From Colocasia esculenta (taxonomy: Eukaryota > Streptophyta > Magnoliopsida > Alismatales > Araceae), in NCBI GenBank assembly GCA_014218235.1, contig CM024764.1, forward strand, positions 63,091,184 to 63,155,183: 64,000 bases of DNA, written 5' to 3'. The position numbers and the translations under genes are program-made. Of this stretch, positions 22,445-33,419 are shown one piece after another. Positions within the stretch are counted from its first letter, which is position 1, and each line of letters opens with the position of its first letter. Below the pieces are notes generated by a model. It was not told where the DNA came from. It searched no databases and saw nothing but the letters and a program-made list of their open reading frames with translations.

Positions 22445-22912
22445 GGGAACAATATATTCATGAAAGCACAATTGAGGGAATCTGTTATAAGACGGATCAA
22501 TAATAAATAAATACAATGACACTAGGCTCTATATATATGATGAGAATTGTCTCAAGATACAACAACTCAAATGATGAATGTGCACTCCAAATCAAACTAA
22601 GCTTGCAAAGAAACCTGGGAGAGATCTAAAAGCATATATAGGCTTCAAATCCTAATAAACATTGCTCATGTGAAAAGACTTTCAGTACTCCCAAGAAGAT
22701 GTGGGAGAGAATCCAAGGAGATACCAACAATAATATTCCACAACACCTGCGATTATGAGACTCAAAAGACAAACTGTTCAACTACCATAATCACCTCCTG
22801 AGACTTGCCAAAATGGCAAGGGTCCCAACTAAAAAGTAGAGGAAAAGACTTTTCATCTCCCGACGTGGGACAAACTCAAACATTGAAATTTTCATATTAT
22901 AAAATCCAACAG
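22445..22912 (-). mobile_element. Ty1/copia LTR remnant (about 470 bp)
   Basis: On the minus strand it begins TGTTGGATTTTATAATATG and ends near ATATTGTTCCCAA. It runs into a TA repeat where the final CA and the primer binding site are lost. A CTATATATGC TATA-like string and a TCTCTCCCAGG region give it LTR-like organisation, and the gag remnant follows in the right order. Ends are approximate. Confidence 0.55.
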
Positions 22913-23457
22913 GAAGGTCGTGGTGACTCTTATAGACAGTTTCATCAATATTGCAAATTAACACTGAGTTGGCTAGTTGTAATAATATTGTTTATGAGGT
23001 CCTTTTGTGACTAACAAACCTATAAGAATAGTTATTCTTAATCTCGTCTTTTTAGTAATTAATTGAAGGTTGATATGACTTATGTGACTGATGCTTGTGG
23101 GTATGAGTGACTTGCCATGAAACATGGCCCGAGACGTAGGGAGATTGAAATGGGCCTGGGCGGGTCTGCCAGACCGCACCACATAGTTATGGGTTTGATC
23201 GGGCCCATTTATCCTCTTTTAATTTATCCCAGATTAAAAAGTATGGATAAAATTGAGTAATACTAAACACGAACTTTCGTTTGCAGGTCCCTGGCAAATT
23301 CTGCCGATCTTCTGGTGGTCTAGACAGACCTGATCTTTTTTTCCCACGTCATTTTGATCTCATGTGAACCAATGAGAGATAGAAGAACAGGGTGCGCCCA
23401 CATCTGCACGCACGTCCGCGCTGCACGCTCGTGCGGGAGGTAGAGGTACGAGACATC
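22913..23457. other. Intergenic DNA, no gene seen
   Basis: Only short ORFs without motifs. A small inverted repeat AAGAATAGTTATTCTTA lies at about 23026-23042. Confidence 0.4.
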
Positions 23458-23999
23458 GAGAGCTGCAAACGGAGCGGGATATGGAGCAAATCTGATAATT
23501 CTGCGATCGTCTATTTCCGTTATTCAGATAATTTATATTCGCTTTGGTTAGAAATCAGATAAGGACTGATTTTTTTTTTAAGCGGATATCCTTCGGACAC
23601 GGATAGCATCCGGATATATTTGAGGATAATAGTCTAATAAATTTAGATAATATTTAATATAAAATAAATATAAATATAAATATATATTAAATATTAAAAT
23701 AACTCACTATCAAAACACGCATCTATCAACTATCAAGATATTAAAAAAGCACACGTTAAACTCTAATCTCAGATCAAAACAAATCTAGTCCTTAGGTCTA
23801 AAATCCAACGGTTTAAAAGAGGGAGAGTTTTAAATGAAGCAGATTGGGTGATTTTGAAACCCCTCCATTAATTAAATGGATCTTAAGTGAATATCTGTTT
23901 AAGATTTGTCGAATATTATAAGCGGATAATTAATACTTGGAGATCCCGATACGGATTCAAAACGGATCCGAATCAAATCCGAATCTGTTTGCAACCCTA
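23458..23999. mobile_element. hAT-type MITE, copy 2, with 8-bp target duplication
   Basis: Termini are GAGAGCTGCAAACGGAG and, on the other strand, TAGGGTTGCAAACAGATTC, of the same family as 16494-16836. The flanking 8-mers are GAGACATC (23450-23457) and GAGACACC (24000-24007), a target duplication with one difference. The 542-bp interior has repeated GCGGATA and CGGATA motifs and no ORF. Confidence 0.75.
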
Positions 24000-24180
24000 G
24001 AGACACCCATGTTATCAGATCACAGTACAAGGTTCGCAGTGCGGGATAGATCGTTCTATGGCTGAGAATATCTGATTCCCAAGCACGCAGGTCCCGGTCG
24101 CCTATTTTTTACTTTAACTTAATTTTTTATGATTATTTTTTTAAGAATGAGCATACCGATATGCTACGCTCCAATCTAGA

Positions 24181-27016
24181 TCGTATTTGAGGAAACCCGG
24201 CCCAATAGGTTCCCCCGATATGTCTTCACTTGATCACCCAATGGTGCAATTCAACAGTTGAGGAAAGGGGGTGCAACACACAAAGTGGAGAGGGGGTGCC
24301 CGACGCGACAGTCATCCGCGTCGCGGCGAGCTTGTGGGTCGCGTGTTGGTCGCGCCCTGGTTCTCCGTCGCGTCTTGCTGTTGCGCCCGGTCAACGGGCC
24401 GTGACAGTGTTTTGTCGTGTTGCGCTGTCCGGTCGTCTGACGCCTGTCAGGGTGTTAGGTGTGTCAGTACGGCTTGTCGCGTTGTCGTGGCGCCCTTGTA
24501 GGGCGCGTTCTTGTCGCGGTCCGTTGACCCGTCGCGTTAAGGTCCATAATGCGACAGGGCGGTCTGTCGCGTTCTGGTTGCCGAAGGTTAAAAGCCTTGG
24601 CCGGCGATCCCCCTCTCTCTCCTTCTTCCCTCTCCCTCTCCCTCCGGCGGTGCTCTGCCTCCCCCTCTCCCCTTCGTGTGTTTCAGGCGTGGAGGAGGAC
24701 CGTACGTGGTGCTGTGGCGTCGTGGACCTTGCGTGGAGCGAGGAGGATGTGGCTGTGTGTCGTGAAGGCCCTTCGTGGGTTCGGTTCTTCGTAACCGGTA
24801 AGGATTTCTTGTGCCCTTCCCGATCTGGGTGGATTGGGAGCCCCTCGGGGTTTATAGATAGCTTTACTGCTTTCCCCATGCTCCCCTCCCCCTTGTGTTG
24901 TGTTTGGATGGTTTGTGGGCGGCCCGGGATTGAGGATCCCGTTGGTCTGCCTCCTTGCTGGTGTCGCGACGGCTCGGCGCGTCGCGACATCAAAGGAGGC
25001 GTCGGCCCGCTCAGGCGCGACCTTATCGTGACGTGGTTGGCGGTCGCGATAAGGCTGTCGCGCTGCGCTTCCCGGTCGTGACAGGATTGCTGTCGCGGCG
25101 CATTTCTGCCCGGTCGCAACAGGGCTGTCGCGGTGCCCTTCCCCGTCACGATGGTGTCGCGACAGCCTTGGGGGTCGCGACAGTACCTGTGTTGCCTCAG
25201 GTGTTTCCGTGGGTCTGGTTGTGTGTCGGCGTGTGGCCCAGGGCAGGCTTTGCCCTTAGGACCTTCTGGTAGGGAACGCGGCTGGTTGCGTCCCTGCGTT
25301 CAGTGACCGAAGGTGACACCTTCGTGGCCGTGTCCTGGCAGTGGTGCTAGGAGGGTCGTATCTGCCTAATAATCGATTGACCGGTGATCAATCGATTATT
25401 AACAGAGCGATGGGTTACTGTACTGTCCGGTGGTGTTCCGAGGTTCTAGCCATTCGTGCGTGCCTTGGTTGGCCGACGGCCCCTTTTGAGGGTCCGTGCG
25501 TGCCTCTCGCTCGCTGGGCTTGTCATGTGTTACAAGCCAGCAGTTCGGCGTGGTTTTGTTGTGCTGCCCTGTCTGTTCGCCCAGTGCTTGGCACTTGAGG
25601 CCTTGTCCCGTTCAGAGGTTGTCTCTATTTCCTGGGACCCCCGTCCTCGGGAGATTGTTGAGGGAGTACTCCAGGCTACGAGCGTGCTCGATTGGCAGCC
25701 CACGTGAGCGGACTCTGGAGCTGAGCAGAAAACGAGGTTTGGACAGCGGCGCTGAGTTGTTTGTAGAGCTCTCTTGTCTAGGTCTGGGACGCCGAGGGGT
25801 TCGGAGTGCTTTTCTGGCGCAGACCAGACAGTCCCTTGTATCACTACCTCTCTCTGCGTTCCGGAGCCACGTAGTGGTGTCAGGCGTGAGGCCGCAGCTT
25901 GGCCAGGCTGTGGTGTTGCATGTTCTGTGGCGGCTCTGTGTCTCCCTTGCGCAGGGGCGGAGGCAGGAGCTAGGCTAGCGAGCAGAGCGTGCAGACTGCG
26001 GGTCCCCCTCTTGGCTGCTAGCGGCGGTGGCTTGGTTGCTGTTGTTGTGACGGCGTTTTCCTCACGACGTTTTCGAGTGTTCCTCATTGCCCTAGCTTGC
26101 ACGGCGGTTTTAGCCTGACTGTGCTTAGCTCCCATGGGTGTCGTTGGTCTGGCCTTGGGCAGACCCGTGCTTCTGGTGGTTCCCGCTTCGTTGTTCTCTC
26201 GGTTTCGTGGTCCCATTCTTGGGTGCCAGCCCGTGATGGCACCAGCGTGTGTAGCTTCCCGACCTGGCGGTGTGTCCGAGGTCCGGGGTGGTTCTGCTTG
26301 TGGGCCCTCGACCTTGTAGAGGTCTGAGGTGGCCATGCTTGCGGTGAGACGTCGTTCTCACTTGGTTGTTCTGTGGTCTCGGTAGGTGTGCTGAGCACTG
26401 CTTCCGCTTTGTGCCCGACTCCGTTGGTTTCTGCGGGAGTCGTGTGTGTGCCACGACCTTGGTTGGTGGTCGTGGCGTTGTACTGTTCTCTTCAGCTGCT
26501 TAGTAGTACCATGCTGTAGGTGTTCCTCGCTTTACAGCTTTCTAGTGTAGTTTCCTGTTTTCGGAGTTCCTGCTGCTCTGGCCGGTGAGGGACTGGTAAT
26601 CCCTATTGGGCCTTGTTCGCGAGGCTCACCCCCCTACTTCTTTCAGCTAGGGGCTCGTCGTCGCAGGAGCTCGGTGTCGGACGGGTTGCAGAGGCGACTG
26701 TGACGCCGTGTGTTGTCAGCAACAGTACTGAGAGCGAGCGTTGTGAGCTCTTGTAGCCTGAGTGAGTTGAGAGCTGTGTTTTGCAACTCCTCGAGATATG
26801 CCCCTTAAGGACTGCACATTTCTTCTTGTACCTGTGCTTTTGCTTGGGACGCGTTGTACAACCATTTTGTATAATGTACAGATTATTATTGTTATTTGAA
26901 CTCAGTACATATCTCACTAGACTTTTTCATATAACCATTCCGGGTCTTCGGATCCGTGGGTGGCGGCGCAACCCTCGGGGTCCCCGGCGAGGGGTCCGGG
27001 AGGTCGGGTCGTTACA
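24181..27016 (+). mobile_element. GC-rich solo-LTR-like block of a Ty3/gypsy element
   Basis: A 2.8-kb block of high G+C sits abruptly in AT-rich DNA. Its right end, GGTCGGGTCGTTACA, is the kind of terminus seen on gypsy LTRs, and the preceding 150 bp are LTR-tail-like (TTGTATAATGTACAGATT, then a G-rich stretch). CTAGA occurs just outside both borders (24176-24180 and 27017-27021), which would fit a 5-bp target duplication. The left border does not begin with TG at that point, however, and the nearest TG is at 24188. Repeated GTCGCGAC and GCGACAGG strings recur in the minus-strand LTR-like block at 57654-58920. There is no primer binding site or gag/pol. The long frames on both strands (for example 24230-25081 and 24391-25149) are GC-composition shadows. 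Confidence 0.55.
25367..25401. repeat. Perfect 14-bp hairpin in the GC-rich block
   Basis: TAATAATCGATTGA and its exact reverse complement are separated by 7 bases (CCGGTGA). It is an AT-rich island in very GC-rich surroundings. Possible regulatory dyad of the LTR; function unknown. Confidence 0.85.
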
Positions 27017-27021
27017 CTAGA

Positions 27022-28975
27022 ACTCATACTTACAAGCCATTAATTCTTTAGCAATTAAGAATGGGAATCCATACATGAGACAAAATTAGGGCCGCAAAAA
27101 ACAACAGTTTTCTCGATCGATCGTATCTGACTACTAATTTTAATTTAAATCTGAAATATATATAGTATATTTTCCAAATCTATTTTATCCAAATTTTGAA
27201 TCCATTTTTTTGAATCTATTTTATCCAATAATATTCAATTTTTTAATTCGATTTCTGATAATTCGAAGAAACAAAAATTTTCAAAGACATTATTTTGACA
27301 GAAATACTGCAGAACAATATTGTGTAGCACTATATTTATGCCACATATCAGACAATATTCTTGGTGTTTTATGGTATTGATCAACTCCGAAACAAATATC
27401 TGTTTATTGAAGTGATCCTACCAGCTTCGGAAAAGATCAAGGAATTTCTATGTTCTTTTTCAGACAATTGCCATGTTTAATTGATTCCGGAGGACAGATA
27501 TGACCTCTCTACTTAAATCTGGAATCAATTCCTTCTGTTACATATATATCTACTCATAGGAGAACATCGATCGATCCCTTCAGCCCCAGTAAAAACTTCT
27601 CTCTGATTCATAAGCCATATCTTCGAAGAAGGCGGCCGGTACGCATAATATATAACTAGGGCATATATATAATCTAGTGTAATATTTTCTCATCTAGGTT
27701 CTATGATCGATGGGTTGCTTCTATGAGTTGTCTCTCCCCCACTTGTGGCATCGTCCATCGCTTAACGATCTTAATTTGCATTCTTCAGAGGTTAGAAGCA
27801 TCTTTCCCTGGAGTCCCGTCATGAGCGAATGTGCGCAACTGTACAACGTACACAGTACAGTTCCTAGAAGAAAAGGTGGAGATAATATTAATTCTACTGC
27901 CTAATTAATTGCAACAGCATGCAACAACTATGAGCAAACTCTCTCTTCTGTTCCTCACCAGATGCACATGATGTACGTACGTGTCAATTAATTAATTAGC
28001 TATATACATATTATAGGAACATTTGAGAATGAAATCCCAAGTTCAATTTGTTATCACTCTTCTTGTCGTCCACAGTGTCGAAATCCCTTTCATGTCGAGT
28101 GGATCACCCAAAGGATGAAGAAATATTCTGAAGAACGCGAATTAATCTATAAGATCTTAGTTGTTCGTATTTCACTACACGTTCACAAATTTCATCAAAT
28201 TAACAGTTATCATTCACATGCTCCACCTGCCACGCCAAAATTTCGAGAGCTCAAGTTTGAAAACATGCATGATACCCACATTCTTAGTATCAAAATTAAA
28301 GAGTGCACGCAAGCGTCGGTCGATGGGACGTGCATTTCTCGATCTGACAGCTAATCGCAGCTAGGTAGCTGCATGTTCTTTAAGCACGTTTTAGGCGCGC
28401 GAGCAAGAGGACATGCAAGCCCCATGCATGGTTGCCATTCAAGTGATTGGAAACTTCCCAAGGCACAGCTCCCCTGGAGTGGTCAGATTAGAAAACATGT
28501 ATATATGAAGGGAAGGCCGGTGATGGCGACCCCACGAGGGGAAGACACAGCGTGGGAGAGAAGTATCAGTCGTCACTGCATGCTTGAACTCCAATTTAGG
28601 GGTCAACATATTGTGCGTGGAGAGAAGAATCTGATTGCTCTGAAAAGAACAGATGCGCGCGAGAGACCTCTAGGAGGATAATTAAGATATTGTACGAAGT
28701 GTTCTAGCCGAATGATGCCGGCCATAGGCTCAAGTCAAGGTTGTGGAAGAATCAACCTTCAAGGGGGGGAGGTATTAACTAGACCATGCATGCGAGGGAT
28801 TCTTCCTTTCCTTCTCTCGTCGCCCAAATCTCGTCAAAAGGATCCCGACGACCGGTCATATAATTACCATTACTTTCTTTTTTATTCTTCAGGTTTTTGA
28901 ACGGTTCTTGTTTGGTAAACAGGACGACTTAATTTGTAGCTGTATGATAAATATACATCAACATTCATGTGCATG

Positions 28976-29017
<42 letters not shown>

Positions 29018-30462
29018 AAAAAAAATTAAGGTGCAATGAAATTTACTAATACGGCTCTATCGCACTTTGTTAATTATATATTATCCGTTGGATCGTTATC
29101 CAATAAATTGCAACGTGCAACACACTCAATGGGTGAGAAATTTTTTTTTTCTTTTTTTCCCACCATTAGATAACAATTTATCGACGAATATTATAGTACG
29201 ACAGAATTGTACTAGTGCACTAGAACATATCTATATAAAGAGAGAAATGGAGAGAACTTATAATGAATGAACAAACAAGCATATCGTTTAATTGGACACA
29301 GCCATTATTCTACCTGACCGTGTTCCTGTGGAAACTGCTGTTGGACTCCTCGACAAGACCGAACCTTTATTGGCCTTTGTTCAAGTCAATTTTATGCTGG
29401 AAATGATCAAATTAAATTAAAGAAGCTAGCTAGTGCCCACCTCCCCTTCCAAGTTCCGATCCACGGTTTCAACCCAACCCAGTTAGGTCTATCTAAATTG
29501 GTAAGGGAAAACAAGGGATCTCTGAGAAAGATGTACAGAGAGATACGAATGGGGCCCGGGGTGAATGGAAGAATCTTCTGGGCACTATATATGCATCTGA
29601 CCGTATCTGCCGAACGGGGGAGGAGGCCGGACCTCTTGAGCAGAGCCACCTTACGTCTTCCTGCTGGCCATATGCGTACTTGCACTGGTTTGGTGGTGAC
29701 CAGCACAGCAAGTTCTAGCAAGAGCCTAGCTCGGGCAGTGCAGGCTTCTAATTGCATCATTAATGTACATGCTTACTTGATGAAAGGTTTCACATTTTTT
29801 TCTGGGGTAATGGGGATCCGGAATAAAGGATCGGACACTATTAAGAATAAGAGAAATTTTGGGGGAACCGTACTTTTCTACCTCAGGAAGAATTTACACT
29901 TTTCTTTTCGATCGGTGGCTCATTTAGAGTATCTCTTAGATAGTGCATAAGAAATATTTATTGTAAGATATTTTCTATAATAAAATTAAGGTGGATTGTA
30001 ATAAATTAATTTTATTAGGTGAGAACTCTTAATAAAGTACAATACTTTTAGTACTTGACAGCCAATAAAATTATTTTCTTGCTGAAGAGGTAAGGATTTT
30101 TAATATGTTTCTCAAGAGATATTATTTTTATACCCAAAAAAAAAATTCTTAGAAAAAAAAGACTCTATTAAGATAAGAATATTGTGTATGATTTATATGT
30201 AAATATTTATTTTTTATTATTTCTAATATCGAACTAAATTATATCTCAACACTTTCAATCCACCTGATCAATTTTATTGTGAGAAGATTCTTTTCATAAT
30301 ACATATACATCTTCAATCCCAAACAAACTCCAGCCCAAATTTATTACATTAATCCAACTCCGACTTCAATTAACTTCCACAACAGCATTATCCGCACATC
30401 CAAGAATTTTCCGTGTTTTGTAATTTTTCTCATAAAAATATTTTCCTGATGACGCAAAAATA

Positions 30463-30493
<31 letters not shown>

Positions 30494-31818
30494 AAACAAT
30501 ACAACATAATCTAGAGATACATATTGTCACTGTGATTATATTAGGGGATCGAAAGTAAGTCGTTCTTCTCTGATCTGTGTAAGATGAATGTTATATGAGG
30601 ATAAATAATAGAACAAGAGGAGTACCATGTAACTATCCCAACTTTTAGTTATTTGCCTGAAGTGATCATATATATTTGGTAGTAATATGTGACACAATCT
30701 ATGTTAGTAAGATACTCCTCTAGATTAGAAAACTTTTGTGGTTGCGTCTGCGGGTATTGAACCCTCTGCGGCATCACATCCCTAAAATGAGGGAACCAAC
30801 ATGTCCATCCATTATGACCTAATAGAGGAGGTAAAATTATATCACTGAAGTTTATAGTTGTTAAACAAAAAAGGATTAGGTGGCAGTGCCCCATAACCAT
30901 CGTCAAATAGTAGATGCAAATAGATGAATGCGATTATTCTTTATCTCCTCTTAAAAGGCATCCACTGCATTGAGCTTTTTTTAAAAAAAAAAAAATATTT
31001 CGTACACATCTTCGTATGTACTAAGATGGACACATTCAAGAGATGTGTCACCTCATCTTTGAAGTTAAAAAAAGTAAAAATTAGAAAGATATTATAATAT
31101 CTCAAAGTTGAGGTGGTACAATTTTATTGAGTGTGTCATCTCTAATGCATATATTTTGATGTGCATAAACTATTTTTTCGACAAATATCTAAATACCAAG
31201 AGATAAAAGTAAAAAAAAAAAAAAAAAAGTTAACACCCCCAATGCCAAAGTCACAGACATCACTGGCATGGGAGGGAGTTTGACAAACCCTTCAAAATGA
31301 GCCAACTCCAAGTTATTAACAGTCATTAGCAGTGTTGGAATGCGTCCAAATGAGAGTACAAAGTTTGTTACATTGCTACCAAGTAGTGTTGAGAAAGGGC
31401 TAACATCTGTCTGTACTATGATCTTGTCATAAAAAGCTGTCACATTGCCCAATAACATTAATGACTAGTTTGATACAAATGAAATTTAGATAGGTGGTAT
31501 GCACCCTGTGGCCTCAACTTCATAACAACTCTTTGAAGGTTATATGAAAGAAAGCATCAATTTAATTATAAGAACATATATCATAAGTACGTGCATGTAG
31601 TGGTAAAGCTAAAAATATTTAGAAAGGAGTAATTAATAAAATTAATTGTTCATGGATATACAACACAAAAGAGGCAACTAATAAAGTTAAAAAAAAAATT
31701 ACATACCCACCGACTTAATTTATGTAAAAAATTAAGGGGGATAATTTATAAAAAAATTAAGAGGGGGCAATTGCCCCCCTTCCCCTCCCCTTGCTCCGCC
31801 ATTACGTGCATGTCAATC
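27022..31818. other. Gene-free intergenic region
   Basis: I see no supportable gene. ORFs of 60-150 codons (for example 28373-28681, 29407-29760 on the minus strand and 29498-29950) have no domain, overlap each other on opposite strands and lack splice or family evidence. Simple repeats lie at 28976-29023 (TA then GA), 30464-30493 (TA) and 31211-31228 (A). 27545-28900 is less AT-rich than its surroundings and could hold a non-coding transcript, but nothing proves it. Confidence 0.45.
28976..29023. repeat. (TA)n(GA)n compound microsatellite
   Basis: A TATATATATATATA run passes directly into about twelve GA units. Confidence 0.95.
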
Positions 31819-32016
31819 TTTTTTTTTTTTTTTTGATAACGAGGAAATCTCGTCCGTGTGGTTTTGTGGGCAAGGATTGATGTTCGTAAACTCCAAGATC
31901 AGGACTTGACAGCTCCTACTTTCCGTATACCCGTATTACCCTTACCCCACTTGACTGAAAAAATCTCAAATTTACACACTTCAAAGATTATATGTAAATC
32001 AAGTAAACCCCCAGAA
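31819..32016 (-). mobile_element. SINE, 5'-truncated copy
   Basis: On the minus strand it ends in a poly(A) tail (poly-T at 31819-31834 on plus). Its body matches the complete copy at 57001-57238: TTTTGTGGGC, TGTTCGTAAACTCCA, AGGACTTGACA, CCACTTGACTGAAAAAA and AAGTAAACCCCCAGAAAT occur in the same order. The tRNA-like head is missing, as expected for 5' truncation during target-primed insertion. It lies about 1.4 kb upstream of the PP2C start codon. Confidence 0.75.
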
Positions 32017-32289
32017 ATATTAAAGTTGACAAACCTAATAAAATTATGTCACTTTAACTTTGGAGTATTTAATATCTTTTCTATTTTTATTTTTTGAAAC
32101 CTCAAGAGGGAGATGGCAAATCTCTATTAAGTGTGCCCACCTTAGTTCATACTAAGATATGTATTAAATATTTTTAACCTTTCTCTTTAGCGGTCATAAC
32201 TCAATAAGAACTCTCTTTTTATAATGTGCATTAAAAACCATACATGTTTTTAAACATTAAAAACATACATAATTCGATAACTGAGAGGG

Positions 32290-33419
32290 ATCCATGCATA
32301 CTGATCCTTCCCTGTCGCTTCACTTCCTACACTCCCCCCCCCCCCCTCTCTCTGTCTCTCTCTCTGCGCGTCTCTTTTGGCTCTGCTGCTGCAGAGTGTG
32401 TTTGCGAGGTGGGCCGAGGTCAGAGGGCTGTCCCGCCTGCCTTGCTGGCCTGGAGCTTTTATGGGTTCTGTCCGCTGTGTGCGACGGGAAAGGTTTGGAC
32501 TTCCCTCCCTTCCGTCTCTCCCTCTTCCCCTCCTAATCGAACTTCCTCCATCTCCCTCCTGTCTCCCTCCCCTTGTTTGTTTCTACCTTTTTAAGCAGCT
32601 TCTTCTCTCCCCCCGATCGCGCCCCTCTCCCCCACCTCCCTCGTTCGTCTCTTGCTCCCCTCAGCTGCTTCCTCAAAAGAGGCTCTTTTTCGTCAGTTCC
32701 TGGCTTGCCCATTTGCTGGATCTCTGGATCTGAGCCCCCCCACCCCCGTCCGATCACATGGGTTGCTGCCCTGCCCAGCGCATCCTCGGCCCCGTCGCCA
32801 GCTGCTAGGGAAGACTGGATATTGATTGAGACAAAGAGAAAGCAGTTTCCTCAACGAAGGTTGGAACTTTTCGTCTCCTACTTGCCCTTCTGTACTGGGT
32901 CTTTGCCGCGACCCTCCCTCCCTCCCTCTGGTTTCTCTTATGCGGTTGGTTGATGATGATCAAGGGGTTTCTGGGTCTGCGGAAGTAAATTTCTGACGTC
33001 TCTCCTTTTTCCTCTTTTGGTTATAGAAGACAAAGCACGTTTCTCGATCTCCGATTTCTACTTCTCTGGATGTGAATGGAACGACAAATTGAGGTGGAAC
33101 AGGAAAGAAAAGGTGAGTCTTTTGGATGTTTCATCCGTCCTCCATGACTTACCTCGGTCTTCCATTTTCCATGGACTATTTCTGGGTTCTTATGATGGCA
33201 GGTTGTCCTACTCGTAAGCCAATAAAGCTTTGAAAGTAGGAGAAAGCCTTTGTTGCTCATGTTGTTTAGCTCATGTGACTTGATTTCCGTTGTTAGTTGT
33301 GCTTGTTTCCTTCTCAGAGAATTGGAGGCGAATTGACCAAGAACTTGCCTCTTCTGGGCATAAACCATGCCATTGTATTGATGTGGAATACTAAGAGGCG
33401 GTCCTGGATGAGATGAGGG
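32290..33419 (+). promoter_or_regulatory. Presumed promoter and 5' UTR of the PP2C gene
   Basis: A C13 run followed by a CT-rich tract (about 32335-32365) and a further pyrimidine-rich, GC-rich 400 bp are typical of plant 5' UTRs. A likely leader intron runs from 33113 (AG/GTGAGT) to 33317 (TTCTCAG/A), removing an upstream-ORF-rich stretch. The small ORFs here (for example 32377-32733) are CT-repeat artefacts. Transcription start is not determined. Confidence 0.45.

Noticed and set aside
24230..25149. 283-codon plus and 252-codon minus ORFs
   Set aside because: Open frames on both strands and several phases within a GC-rich LTR-like block. Stop codons are rare at this composition, and no motif is present.
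25496..26454. Further long overlapping ORFs in the GC-rich block (160 and 268 codons)
   Set aside because: Same compositional effect; Arg/Gln/Thr-rich translations without domain order.
28373..29950. Host genes in 28.3-30 kb from ORFs of 100-150 codons
   Set aside because: Opposite-strand overlaps, no family motifs, and no splice-supported extension.
32244..32953. Several ORFs of 80-126 codons upstream of the PP2C start
   Set aside because: CT-rich leader sequence; mutually overlapping frames, no conserved product. At most upstream ORFs in the 5' UTR.
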